From contig JAEZQD010000055.1 of assembly GCA_023413185.1 (NCBI GenBank), positions 1-26,137 of the forward strand: a DNA stretch of 26,137 nucleotides, in the 5' to 3' direction. Origin of the DNA: Bacillota bacterium. GTDB lineage: Bacteria; Bacillota; Clostridia; Oscillospirales; Ruminococcaceae. Every line of letters begins with the position of its first letter. The stretch's first letter is position 1. The translations under genes were made by a program, and so were the position numbers. Below are positions 8,336 through 15,839 of the stretch, one piece after another. Under the pieces are notes generated by a model. It made no database searches, was not told the origin of the DNA, and saw nothing but the letters and a program-made list of their open reading frames with translations.

Positions 8336-9112
8336 ATGCTGTTCAATAAACCGCATAGCCAAATAGAGCTTGAGACGTGGCAGCAATACAGACATACAAA
8401 AGACCCTGCGCTCCGAAACGAGATAGCGATGCATTACAGCTACATCGTTAAATACATAGTAATTAAGATGGGCGGAATGTTTCGCAGTGTTGCGGATCAG
8501 GACGACCTGATTAACGAGGGAATCGTTGCTTTAATGGATGCCGTTGAGCGCTACGATATGGATCGCGAGGTCAAGTTCGAGACCTATGCCTCCATCCGGG
8601 TTAAGGGTGCAATTATAGATTATATCCGCAAGCAGGACTGGGTTCCGCGTCGTGTCAGAAAGAATGCGCGCAACCTGGAAAATGCAATATCTACATTGTG
8701 GGCGGAGTTTGGTCGACAACCTACTGATGAGGAGTTGGCGAATTATTTAGGAATCAGCACAGACGAGCTGCACGCAAATATGGCTCAGACCCACAATGCA
8801 AGCATTGTCTCGTTTGAAGAGCTTCTGGAAGAAGGGGTAGCCGGAGCAGAGATTGCCGCAGCGAACATGAGCGCTGTCGCCGACGCACCGGAAGAGGCTC
8901 TTTTCTCAAACGAATTCAAGGAAGTACTGACAAAAACCATTGAACAGTTGCCGGATAAAGAAAAACTGGTAGTTGCAATGTATTACTTTGAACATCTCAA
9001 ACTCAGAGAGATTGCCGAGGTCTTACAGGTAAGCGAGTCTCGTGTGTGTCAGCTTCACACCTCAGCGATTGCCAAGATGAAGAAGAAGATTGAGGCATAT
9101 ATCAAGGGATGA
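8336..9112 (+). CDS. fliA: Flagellar RNA polymerase sigma factor, FliA/WhiG (SigD) family
   Basis: This is a sigma-70 family factor of about 258 residues that would direct transcription of late flagellar and chemotaxis genes. Region 2 contains DQDDLINEGIVALMDAVERYD and VKFETYASIRVKGAIIDYIR. Region 3 starts near DWVPRRVRKNARNLENA, and region 4 ends with LREIAEVLQVSESRVCQLHTSAI, the typical FliA/SigD helix-turn-helix. I chose ATG 8336 because GGGGG at 8326-8330 is well spaced from it; in-frame TTG 8324 and GTG 8330 lie inside that site. No anti-sigma factor flgM is visible in the window. Confidence 0.94.
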   Translation: MLFNKPHSQIELETWQQYRHTKDPALRNEIAMHYSYIVKYIVIKMGGMFRSVADQDDLINEGIVALMDAVERYDMDREVKFETYASIRVKGAIIDYIRKQDWVPRRVRKNARNLENAISTLWAEFGRQPTDEELANYLGISTDELHANMAQTHNASIVSFEELLEEGVAGAEIAAANMSAVADAPEEALFSNEFKEVLTKTIEQLPDKEKLVVAMYYFEHLKLREIAEVLQVSESRVCQLHTSAIAKMKKKIEAYIKG

Positions 9113-9152
9113 TGTGCTTAACATGGGCGTATCGTCAAAGGAGGGTTCCATT

Positions 9153-9923
9153 ATGGTTAGAGGATTCTATACGCTTGGTTCGGGAATGCTGTCCATTCAG
9201 CGTACGCTAGATACCATCAGTAATAACGTTGCCAATGTGCGTACTGCCGGTTACAAGAAAAAGATGCTCACCAGTAGTACCTTTGATCAGCAGTTGGTTG
9301 CTAGGATTGAATCGGGTAACAGCGGACGCATTGGCAAAGGGTCCATCGTGCGATATGTGGATGTTCTTCATACCGATTACAGCCAAAGCAGTCTGGAAGA
9401 TACACAGATTCCGTTTGACATTGCACTGGTTGGGGACGGCTTTTTCAAAATTCAGTCACCGAATGAGGAGATTGAGGCACCGCTCCTGACCAGAAACGGA
9501 CATTTTGGACTAAATGAGGAAGGATACCTTGTTCTGGAGGGCGGAGGCATGGTGTTGGGCGAAAACGGTCCCATTATGCTTGGTACTTCAAATTTCTCGG
9601 TGGACGAAGACGGGTATATCTACCTGCCGGAGGACGATAGTCCGATAGATCGAATCTCACTGGCATACCCAACCGATTACGAGAACCTTGTGGTATATGC
9701 AGAAGGTCTTTACATCGACAACGACCCCAATCAAACGCAGGTGGATCAAACTACATTCTCCACCTCGTTCTTACAGGGCAAGCTTGAAAACTCAAACGTT
9801 GATATGGCTGAGGAGACCTCCGCGCTGATGGACGCAAGCAGAACGTTTCAAACCTATAGCCAAGCGATTAAGATTATTGATAGAATCAACACCAAATCGG
9901 TTACTGAAATCGGTAAGGTGTAA
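9153..9923 (+). CDS. Flagellar basal-body rod/hook protein, FlgF/FlgG family (FlhO-like)
   Basis: The product (256 residues) is an axial protein secreted through the flagellar export gate to form part of the rod or hook base. The N terminus shows the rod-protein motif SNNVANVRTAGYKKK (about 26-40), normally ANNIANxxTPGYK. The central region has VGDGFFKI and TRNGHFGLNEEGYLV, both typical of FlgF/FlgG. The C terminus ends with the conserved amphipathic helix around LENSNVDMAEE. The ATG at 9153 has AAGGAGGG at 9138-9145. Together with the next gene it resembles the flhO-flhP pair of Bacillus. Which of the two is FlgF and which FlgG cannot be told by eye. Confidence 0.9.
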   Translation: MVRGFYTLGSGMLSIQRTLDTISNNVANVRTAGYKKKMLTSSTFDQQLVARIESGNSGRIGKGSIVRYVDVLHTDYSQSSLEDTQIPFDIALVGDGFFKIQSPNEEIEAPLLTRNGHFGLNEEGYLVLEGGGMVLGENGPIMLGTSNFSVDEDGYIYLPEDDSPIDRISLAYPTDYENLVVYAEGLYIDNDPNQTQVDQTTFSTSFLQGKLENSNVDMAEETSALMDASRTFQTYSQAIKIIDRINTKSVTEIGKV

Positions 9924-9945
9924 TTACAGAAAGGGGGAGTAAGTC

Positions 9946-10674
9946 GTGAACACCGCGTTTTATACAGCGTCATCGGGCGTTATGTACCTGCAAAGAAGTA
10001 TGGATGTAACAGCGAATAATATTGCAAACGCCCAGACCCCTGGCTTTAAGTCATCGGTGGCATCGTTTGCAGACCTGCTATATTCGAATATACATAGGAA
10101 TCAAGATGATTTAACCAACAATCTCAAAACCGGGCATGGCGTACGCCTTGCCGGCATTACCATACAGCTCGGGCAAGGGGCGCTAATGCCAACCGATCGT
10201 GAATTGGATTTTTCTATCGTAGGGGACGGATTCTTTGCGGTAGAGAATGAGAACGGGGAGCGGTTTTATACCCGCGCCGGTAATTTCTATGTTAAGCTGG
10301 AAGACGAGGCAGCGTTTCTTGCAACCGCTAGCGGAGAGTATGTATTAAGTCCCGATCAGGACCGAATTGAGCTTAACCCGGATGGCGGGCTTGTAAACCT
10401 AGACGAAATTGCAGCTCGTATCGGCGTATTCAGCTTTACTAACCCCTATGCCCTGGTTCAGGAGGGTAACAACTATTACACCGCCACGGATGCATCTGGT
10501 GAGGCGCTTGTCAGCGAAGGCTTTACCCTTAAACAGGGGTTTTTAGAGACTTCCAACGCGGAGCTAAGCACTGAGATGATTAACGTCATATCGACACAGC
10601 GCGCCTTTCAGTTCAATGCGCGTGTGGTTCAGGCAGCCGATGAGCTTCAGGCTACGGTGAATAACCTGCGATGA
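9946..10674 (+). CDS. Flagellar basal-body rod/hook protein, FlgF/FlgG family (FlhP-like)
   Basis: This is a second axial protein of 242 residues, adjacent to and related to the preceding gene. It begins MNTAFYTASSGVMYLQRSMD and has the motif ANNIANAQTPGFK (about 24-36). VGDGFFAVEN and FYTRAGNF follow in the middle, and the C terminus carries LETSNAELSTEMINVISTQRAF, the family's terminal helix. The GTG start at 9946 is preceded by AAGGGGGAG. The gap to the previous gene is 22 bases, so the two are probably co-translated. Being a duplicated pair, both are expected in the rod/hook. Confidence 0.9.
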   Translation: MNTAFYTASSGVMYLQRSMDVTANNIANAQTPGFKSSVASFADLLYSNIHRNQDDLTNNLKTGHGVRLAGITIQLGQGALMPTDRELDFSIVGDGFFAVENENGERFYTRAGNFYVKLEDEAAFLATASGEYVLSPDQDRIELNPDGGLVNLDEIAARIGVFSFTNPYALVQEGNNYYTATDASGEALVSEGFTLKQGFLETSNAELSTEMINVISTQRAFQFNARVVQAADELQATVNNLR

Positions 10675-10722
10675 TTTACACAAATATCGTTCTTCGCATT
10701 ACAGTTAAGGAGGCTATGGCAG

Positions 10723-11346
10723 ATGGATACATTGCGGTACGATCAGCTAAACGACATGCACATTGACGTTTTACGCGAACTCGGCAACATCGGCGCAGGC
10801 AATGCGGCTACCGCGCTTTCAACCATGCTGATGCAGACAGTAAACATGTCCGTTCCCAAAGTAAAGGTTATTGACTTTACAGACTTAACCTACATTCTTG
10901 GTGGACCCGAGAATATTGTGGTTGGTATATTAACCCATATTCACGACGATATCAAGGGCATGATCATGTTTATTCTGGAACAACAATTTGCTCATGTTGT
11001 CGTTAATATTCTTTTGGGCAAAGAGATTAACGACTATACCCAACTTTCCGAAGTGGATTTTTCCGCATTGAATGAGATTGGCAATATTATGGCGGCCTCG
11101 TATGTAAATGCAATATCGTCTTTAACCGGGCTTAAAATTAACATTATGGTACCCTCGATAACGGTAGATATGGCGGGTGCCATATTAAGCGTTCCCGCGG
11201 TAGAGCTGGGAATGACGGGCGATAAAGTTCTGTATATCGAGGAGGATTTTATCGGTGCCAGCGAAACGGTCAGAAGCTGCATGCTGCTTATCCCCGAAAT
11301 GGATTCGCTTAAACTTATCATGGAACGTCTGGGGATTGATCTATGA
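10723..11346 (+). CDS. cheC: CheY-P phosphatase CheC
   Basis: CheC removes phosphate from CheY-P and is activated by binding CheD. The 207-residue product carries two copies of the E-x2-N-x22-P signature: E19/N22/P45 and E118/N121 with its proline 23 residues later. Both active sites therefore look intact, as in Bacillus CheC. There is no FliN domain, which separates it from FliY. The ATG at 10723 has AAGGAGG at 10707-10713. The last codons overlap the start of cheD, which fits translational coupling of two partner proteins. Confidence 0.95.
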   Translation: MDTLRYDQLNDMHIDVLRELGNIGAGNAATALSTMLMQTVNMSVPKVKVIDFTDLTYILGGPENIVVGILTHIHDDIKGMIMFILEQQFAHVVVNILLGKEINDYTQLSEVDFSALNEIGNIMAASYVNAISSLTGLKINIMVPSITVDMAGAILSVPAVELGMTGDKVLYIEEDFIGASETVRSCMLLIPEMDSLKLIMERLGIDL

Positions 11347-11840
11347 GCAACCTGATTACGATTGGGATTTCCGACCTTAATGTTGCAAAACAGCCGGATC
11401 GGCTTATTACATACGCGCTCGGTTCCTGTGTCGGTATTTGTTTGTATGATGCAGTAACCTGTGTGGCTGGAATGGCACACATTATGCTTCCAAGCAGTGA
11501 ACAATGTGTGCAAAACGAGAATAAAATGAAGTTTGCCGATACCGCAATCCTGCTGCTGATTAGCAAAATGGAGCAGCTGGGTGCTTCCAGAGTGCGTATG
11601 GTGGCAAAGATAGCAGGCGGCGCACAGATGTTTAAGGTTGATACGACGTATGGCGCCGGAGAAAATATAATGAACATCGGTCAGCGCAACGTCACAGCGG
11701 TTAAGAAGAAGTTGGCAGAGCTTAATATCCGTATCGTAGCGGAGGACACCGGAAAAAACTACGGCAGAACTGTAGAGTTTATTCCCGAGACCGGCGTAGT
11801 CATGGTACGTTCCATCGGTAAAACGAATTTGCAGCTTTGA
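11343..11840 (+). CDS. cheD: Chemoreceptor glutamine deamidase CheD
   Basis: CheD deamidates glutamines in chemoreceptors and, when bound to CheC, stimulates its phosphatase activity. The 165-residue product shows the family core ALGSCVGICLYD followed by GMAHIMLP. The expected catalytic residues are C29 and H46, with T23 just before the cysteine. A conserved segment KIAGGAQMF and the end region GRTVEFIPETG also match the family. The ATG overlaps the cheC stop (ATGA), giving a coupled pair. Confidence 0.96.
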   Translation: MSNLITIGISDLNVAKQPDRLITYALGSCVGICLYDAVTCVAGMAHIMLPSSEQCVQNENKMKFADTAILLLISKMEQLGASRVRMVAKIAGGAQMFKVDTTYGAGENIMNIGQRNVTAVKKKLAELNIRIVAEDTGKNYGRTVEFIPETGVVMVRSIGKTNLQL

Positions 11841-11885
11841 TGCTTTTATAAATTGTCGGCCCAAAAATGATAGGAGGTTATGACC

Positions 11886-13304
11886 GTGGCAGAGAAAAAC
11901 GAGCAAGACCAACAAGTCATTGTTGAGGCAGTACCGGTTAACGCACAATATCGCGTGGAGATATCTGACGACCATTTAAGGGCATACATCGCCGTCACGA
12001 CCCCCGAAAATGGTGGTGCAGAGGTTACGCTTAACGATCTATACCTAGCATTAAAAGAAGCCGGCGTTGTTTATGGACTGAAAGATCAGGAGCTCAAGCG
12101 AATTGCGTTTGGTAAGATTTATGAACGCAAGATTATCGTTGCGGAAGGTCTGCCGGCGCAAAACGGAAAAGACGGAGAGATTATAGAGCGTTATATAATC
12201 GGTGCGCGGGGCATACCGAAGATTAACGTAGACGGGTCGGTAGACTATAAGGAACTAAATCTAATCAATAATGTGACTAAGGGTCAGATTTTATGTGAGA
12301 TTGTACCACCCACCGAAGGAACAAAAGGGATGACGGTGAAGGGGCAGGATATCGTTCCCGCGCGGGGACGAGAACCCAAGCCACCCATCGGTAAGAATAC
12401 GCTGCTTACGGACGATGGGTTAAAGGTTTATGCGGGTATCGACGGCAATCTGACAAAGCGCGCCGGCGCGTTTGAAGTGGATGATACCTTTATCGTCAAT
12501 GAAAATGTGGATAACTCAACAGGTAACATCAACTTTATCGGCAATTTGGTAGTAAAAGGTGATGTGAAGTCCGGGTTCTCCATCAAGGCAGGCGGAACCA
12601 TTCGCGTAAATGGTATTGTAGAGGCGGCAAAGCTTTCGGCTGAAAAGGGGATTACCCTAAACGGGGCAAACGGTCAGGGTGCAGGTCGCATCTATACCGG
12701 CGGCGACTTAACAGCAAACTTTCTTGAAAATGTTATTATTGAAGCGAAGGGGTCTGTTTGTGCTAATTCCATTATGTACTGCAACATCAAATGTGGCGGA
12801 ACACTGGAGCTTAAAGGAAGAAATGCTTGTATCATCGGCGGCTCGTATGTTGTAGCCTTGGATGTAATAGCCAGAACGATAGGATCATCTTCCCATGCAC
12901 GCACCGAAATAACCCTTGGGTCAGCTACCACACTTGTTGAGGAGATTAACAGCATTGGGTATCGGTTAAAACAGATTGAGATTGATATTGTTAAGCTTTC
13001 GCAAGCGATTGCATTTTTAAGCTCAAAGGACGCCAATACCCTATCTCAGGATAAACTTAAGCTGCTTGAACAAGCGTCTTATAACAAACAGGTGCTTTCG
13101 CTTGAAAAAGAAAAGCTTTTAAAACGCTACGAAGTGATGACAGAAGAGCTCGAAAACCCCAATACCAGCAAGATTATCTGCAAGGGAACAATCTACAGGG
13201 GTACACGTATCATTATTGGAAGCTCCTCCGTGCAACTGACAGAAAATATAGACAATACCATGGTTTACTATTCCGACAATGAAATTGTATTTGGCACCGC
13301 TTAA
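11886..13304 (+). CDS. FapA-like protein (DUF342), flagellar assembly protein A family
   Basis: The product is a DUF342/FapA family protein of about 472 residues. The N-terminal part (about 20-170) contains the family pattern EGTKGMTVKGQDI. A glycine-rich right-handed beta-helix follows (about 185-330: repeated turns such as GNLVVKGDVKSGFSIKAGG and ICKG/IRVNG-like steps). A charged coiled-coil insert lies at about 350-425 before a final beta turn. GTG 11886 is preferred because AGGAGG at 11872-11877 is correctly spaced; ATG 11880 lies only two bases from it. Family members have been linked to flagellar assembly or surface regulation, but the exact role is not settled. Its place after cheD supports a motility link. 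Confidence 0.85.
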   Translation: MAEKNEQDQQVIVEAVPVNAQYRVEISDDHLRAYIAVTTPENGGAEVTLNDLYLALKEAGVVYGLKDQELKRIAFGKIYERKIIVAEGLPAQNGKDGEIIERYIIGARGIPKINVDGSVDYKELNLINNVTKGQILCEIVPPTEGTKGMTVKGQDIVPARGREPKPPIGKNTLLTDDGLKVYAGIDGNLTKRAGAFEVDDTFIVNENVDNSTGNINFIGNLVVKGDVKSGFSIKAGGTIRVNGIVEAAKLSAEKGITLNGANGQGAGRIYTGGDLTANFLENVIIEAKGSVCANSIMYCNIKCGGTLELKGRNACIIGGSYVVALDVIARTIGSSSHARTEITLGSATTLVEEINSIGYRLKQIEIDIVKLSQAIAFLSSKDANTLSQDKLKLLEQASYNKQVLSLEKEKLLKRYEVMTEELENPNTSKIICKGTIYRGTRIIIGSSSVQLTENIDNTMVYYSDNEIVFGTA

Positions 13305-13322
13305 TGGCAGGGAGTGTTTAGT

Positions 13323-13943
13323 TTGAGAATGATACAGCAGAAGGCAGAGATCTACAGCATGACCGATGTTATGCTAGCCAGTGGTTTTTTGGTGGATCTC
13401 AGCGATAATCATATGGAGATTGTCGGCGAGTATTTCCCTCATTATGAGAGGGGAGAGAACCTCAAAATCTGTGTATATGACGACATGCGAGGTATATGCT
13501 GGTATCTGACATCGGTTGATTTCGCCACAATTGACCGATTGATTTTGGTGGATTTTAATCTGCTTGATGTTATTCAGCGCCGCAAGAGTATCAAGGTGAA
13601 GACGGCATTTAACACGAACATCTATATTATCTATGCGGGAGACAACAACAAGGTTGGGCTGGATACGCCCATTAAGATTGTTGTTAAGGACATCAGCGTT
13701 GGAGGAATCTATTTTATTAGTGAACAGATTTTTGTTGAAGGCAGCCATTTTGAGTTTTATTTTAATCAAGGCACCAAACACCTGCGCATAAAAACAAGGG
13801 TACTTAGAAAACAGGAGCTTTCGGGCGAAAAATGGGGATATGGATGCCAGTTTACCGATATCACCGAAAAGGAACAGGATATCCTCTTTGCATACCTATG
13901 GGAGGAACAGCGCTTGCAGTTAAAACGCCGGAAATTAGAATAG
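13323..13943 (+). CDS. PilZ-domain protein, YcgR/FlgZ-like, with altered RxxxR motif
   Basis: The product (about 206 residues) has an N-terminal YcgR-like beta domain (about 1-82) and a C-terminal PilZ domain (about 85-200). YcgR proteins act as flagellar brakes when bound to c-di-GMP. The second PilZ motif, D123-x-S125-x-G127-G128, is intact, but the first motif reads RRKSIK, so the second arginine of RxxxR is replaced by lysine or isoleucine. Binding of c-di-GMP may be weakened or altered. TTG 13323 gives good spacing to AGGGAG at 13308-13313; GTG 13314 abuts that site and ATG 13329 is distant. It ends the first plus-strand block. Confidence 0.82.
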   Translation: MRMIQQKAEIYSMTDVMLASGFLVDLSDNHMEIVGEYFPHYERGENLKICVYDDMRGICWYLTSVDFATIDRLILVDFNLLDVIQRRKSIKVKTAFNTNIYIIYAGDNNKVGLDTPIKIVVKDISVGGIYFISEQIFVEGSHFEFYFNQGTKHLRIKTRVLRKQELSGEKWGYGCQFTDITEKEQDILFAYLWEEQRLQLKRRKLE

Positions 13944-13968
13944 AAAAGCCCGCCGTATTATGGCGGGC
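13941..13968 (-). terminator. Intrinsic terminator for the minus-strand FliK-like/FlhB-C-like operon
   Basis: A perfect seven-base G/C stem (GCCCGCC 13948-13954, GGCGGGC 13962-13968) with a seven-base loop is followed on the minus strand by TTTTCTATTCT. On the plus strand no T-run follows directly, so termination of the PilZ transcript here is less certain. It sits between two convergent genes. Confidence 0.75.
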
Positions 13969-13989
13969 AGGGTTGTATTATGCGGCTTT

Positions 13990-14289
13990 TTAGTGTGAGC
14001 CTGTTTCAGACGCTGACGCTTTTATTTCATCTGCGAGCTTCATCAAATCCACATAGATTGCCGCAATGAGTTCAAATAATTCCGGCGGTACATTGCTGCC
14101 GATCTCCAGCATAGCCAGCATATTGGCAGTGGTATCGTCGCGGTAGATAGGAATTCCGCTTTGGTCGGCGATATCGATAATCTTTTCCGCTACGTACCCG
14201 TATCCCGAAGCAACAATAATCGGCGCCATATCGGATTGCGGATTGTATTTTAACGCCACCGCTTTTTCAGCTTTATTAAACTTTGACAT
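13990..14289 (-). CDS. FlhB C-terminal-domain paralogue (YlqH/FlhX-like) lacking the cleavage site
   Basis: The 99-residue product matches only the cytoplasmic domain of FlhB downstream of the autocleavage site. AVALKYNPQSDMAPIIVASG aligns with AVAIRYKPGENSAPIVVAKG of the FlhB in this window (5090-6166). The homology begins right after where NPTH would be; here the residues are KAEK, so no self-cleavage is possible. The protein has no membrane helix. The ATG at 14289 has GGAG upstream and overlaps the end of the FliK-like gene by 14 bases, so the two are coupled. Bacillus has a similar adjacent pair (ylqG-ylqH) and Helicobacter pylori a stand-alone FlhB-C copy (FlhX). It may replace or modulate the cleaved FlhB fragment. 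Confidence 0.87.
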   Translation of the reverse strand: MSKFNKAEKAVALKYNPQSDMAPIIVASGYGYVAEKIIDIADQSGIPIYRDDTTANMLAMLEIGSNVPPELFELIAAIYVDLMKLADEIKASASETGSH

Positions 14290-15670
14290 CGATACTGCTC
14301 CTTTTGCTTAAAAGCTTGGGAAAAATCTCTTCAAGTCGTCGTTGCTTTTCCAGTGGTAGCACCCGTATGTTAGAAAAGGTGTAGGATGAGTTTTGACTCA
14401 GTTGCATAATACGCAAGGAATACCCCTCAAAATACGCGGCAAACTGACTTGGACAAAACAGACTCATATCAATGCGACTGCCGCTTACAAGCAGATCAAA
14501 CTCAAGGTGCCCAATCTCGTCGATGTCTGCGGTAAAGAATACCTTGCAAGAAGACGTGCCAGATTCCGTTTTCTCATTATCCGGGTCCACCCACAGCTCG
14601 GCGAAAGCAGCCGTATCCTCGTTTGCAAAGGGTAGCACATAATGTAGAAGTGGTGTAAAAACAGTCGGTGCAGCCGCAAGGCTTTGCAAGAGGTTGTAAA
14701 CCTCCGTTGTGCCCGATAGGGAACCGCGGCTCAGGTGCTGCTCAATCAACTGAGCTAAACCTTCAATAACCTTGGAGGACAAAACGGCGCCCTCGCTCTG
14801 TTTTACTGCATTTTCGAGGTGTTGATTCAGCAGATTCTTGAGTGAATCCTTTAAATCTTCGGGGATATGAGTCGAAAATTGTTCAAAAGCGGAAGAAATT
14901 GCATCTTTTTCGTTTACAAACTTAGAAAGATTATATACAATTAAAGTAGTAAGAGTAACGGTTTTAGAGTTTGCGTATATGCTTTCGTTTATTTCACGCA
15001 AAACAGCAATGAGCGAATCTTTTAGTTGTGAAAAACCAGGGTCCTCAGGGTTCACGTTCTTAAAGCTTTCGGACAAGCTGTCCAAAGCCTCTGCGACGTT
15101 GGGCAGCCTCCGCATCAGGTCCGAAAACTTGGCTAGGTTTGCACTGACAGAATCAAGAATATCCCGCGCATAGACCTGGCCGGTAATCGCTTTCAGTAAT
15201 TGCCCGACACTATCCCTTAGCTGGGAATTGGAATTTGCCGCGAGCAATGTGCGCAGCGCATCAAAAAACTCTCCCTGAAAGGCAGAGATCCCCTGCTGCT
15301 GGCTAAGTATTTCATTTAAAAGATCTCCCTCGTGCAGCATCAGCGTATTTAATAGACTATTAAGCGAAATGTTTGCCGAAGTATCGGCAGCGGTTCTGGA
15401 CATTACGATACTAAGCATGATTAGGCGCTTGAGAGAAGCAGCCAATAACCCGGGGTCGGAAAGCAGTGCGGATAGCGACCCGTTCGTTTGGCGTTCAGTA
15501 GCCAGGTTCAGTGTGTTGTTTCCCTGTGTTTCCGCTTGCTCACTTAGCTTAGTCACCTTTGTTAAGTCTACAAGGTTAAACACGTCCTGCGACAGCTGCT
15601 GCCCGGAACGAGGCATGTTCACATAGTTCTTTGGGAGTATTGGTGTCGTTATTTTAAGCATGTCTGACAT
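14276..15670 (-). CDS. FliK-like hook-length/export-control protein (YlqG-like)
   Basis: The 464-residue product has a polar, Ser/Gln-rich N terminus (about 1-65) and a long helical middle of leucine-rich segments (about 70-330). A compact C-terminal domain (about 345-450) includes KVFFTADIDEIGHLEFDLLV, a pattern like the FliK C-terminal domain (strand-rich, xIGxLEVxL). FliK measures hook length and triggers the FlhB switch. The next gene encodes an FlhB C-domain copy, so this looks like a FliK/FlhB-C partner set of the YlqG-YlqH type. ATG 15670 has AAGGGGA upstream. The family call rests on the C-terminal pattern and context, and is less certain than that of its neighbour. Confidence 0.68.
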   Translation of the reverse strand: MSDMLKITTPILPKNYVNMPRSGQQLSQDVFNLVDLTKVTKLSEQAETQGNNTLNLATERQTNGSLSALLSDPGLLAASLKRLIMLSIVMSRTAADTSANISLNSLLNTLMLHEGDLLNEILSQQQGISAFQGEFFDALRTLLAANSNSQLRDSVGQLLKAITGQVYARDILDSVSANLAKFSDLMRRLPNVAEALDSLSESFKNVNPEDPGFSQLKDSLIAVLREINESIYANSKTVTLTTLIVYNLSKFVNEKDAISSAFEQFSTHIPEDLKDSLKNLLNQHLENAVKQSEGAVLSSKVIEGLAQLIEQHLSRGSLSGTTEVYNLLQSLAAAPTVFTPLLHYVLPFANEDTAAFAELWVDPDNEKTESGTSSCKVFFTADIDEIGHLEFDLLVSGSRIDMSLFCPSQFAAYFEGYSLRIMQLSQNSSYTFSNIRVLPLEKQRRLEEIFPKLLSKRSSIDVKV

Positions 15671-15691
15671 GATGTTTCCCCTTGTTGTATC

Positions 15692-15697
15692 ATTATA
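15692..15697 (-). promoter_or_regulatory. Possible SigA-type -10 for the FliK-like gene
   Basis: On the minus strand a perfect TATAAT lies 22-27 bases before the ATG at 15670. No good TTGACA is seen at 16-18 bases upstream (AAGTTA is the nearest), so this is a weak call. Confidence 0.3.
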
Positions 15698-15770
15698 GCC
15701 TATCTCTATTATCGTAACTTAGCACAGAAAATTCAACCATTACACAGAATTTATTATTTGTCCCTATACC

Positions 15771-15797
15771 GTATCGGCTTCGGATGAATTGTAAATA
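15771..15797 (-). promoter_or_regulatory. Candidate FliA/SigD-type promoter toward the FliK-like gene
   Basis: On the minus strand, 15771-15778 reads GCCGATAC, seven of eight matches to the flagellar sigma -10 consensus GCCGATAA/T. Fifteen bases upstream the -35 reads TATT, against consensus TAAA. The element lies about 100 bases from the ATG at 15670, in the spacer divergent from cheA. It would place the FliK-like/FlhB-C-like pair under the flagellar sigma factor. Confidence 0.38.
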
Positions 15798-15839
15798 GAA
15801 CAGCAAAGGCATTGAAATATGTATTCTGTAGGTGATAAG

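Noticed and set aside
11034..11975. 313-codon minus-strand reading frame across cheC and cheD
   Set aside because: It is antisense to two certain genes, shows no recognisable domain and has atypical composition.
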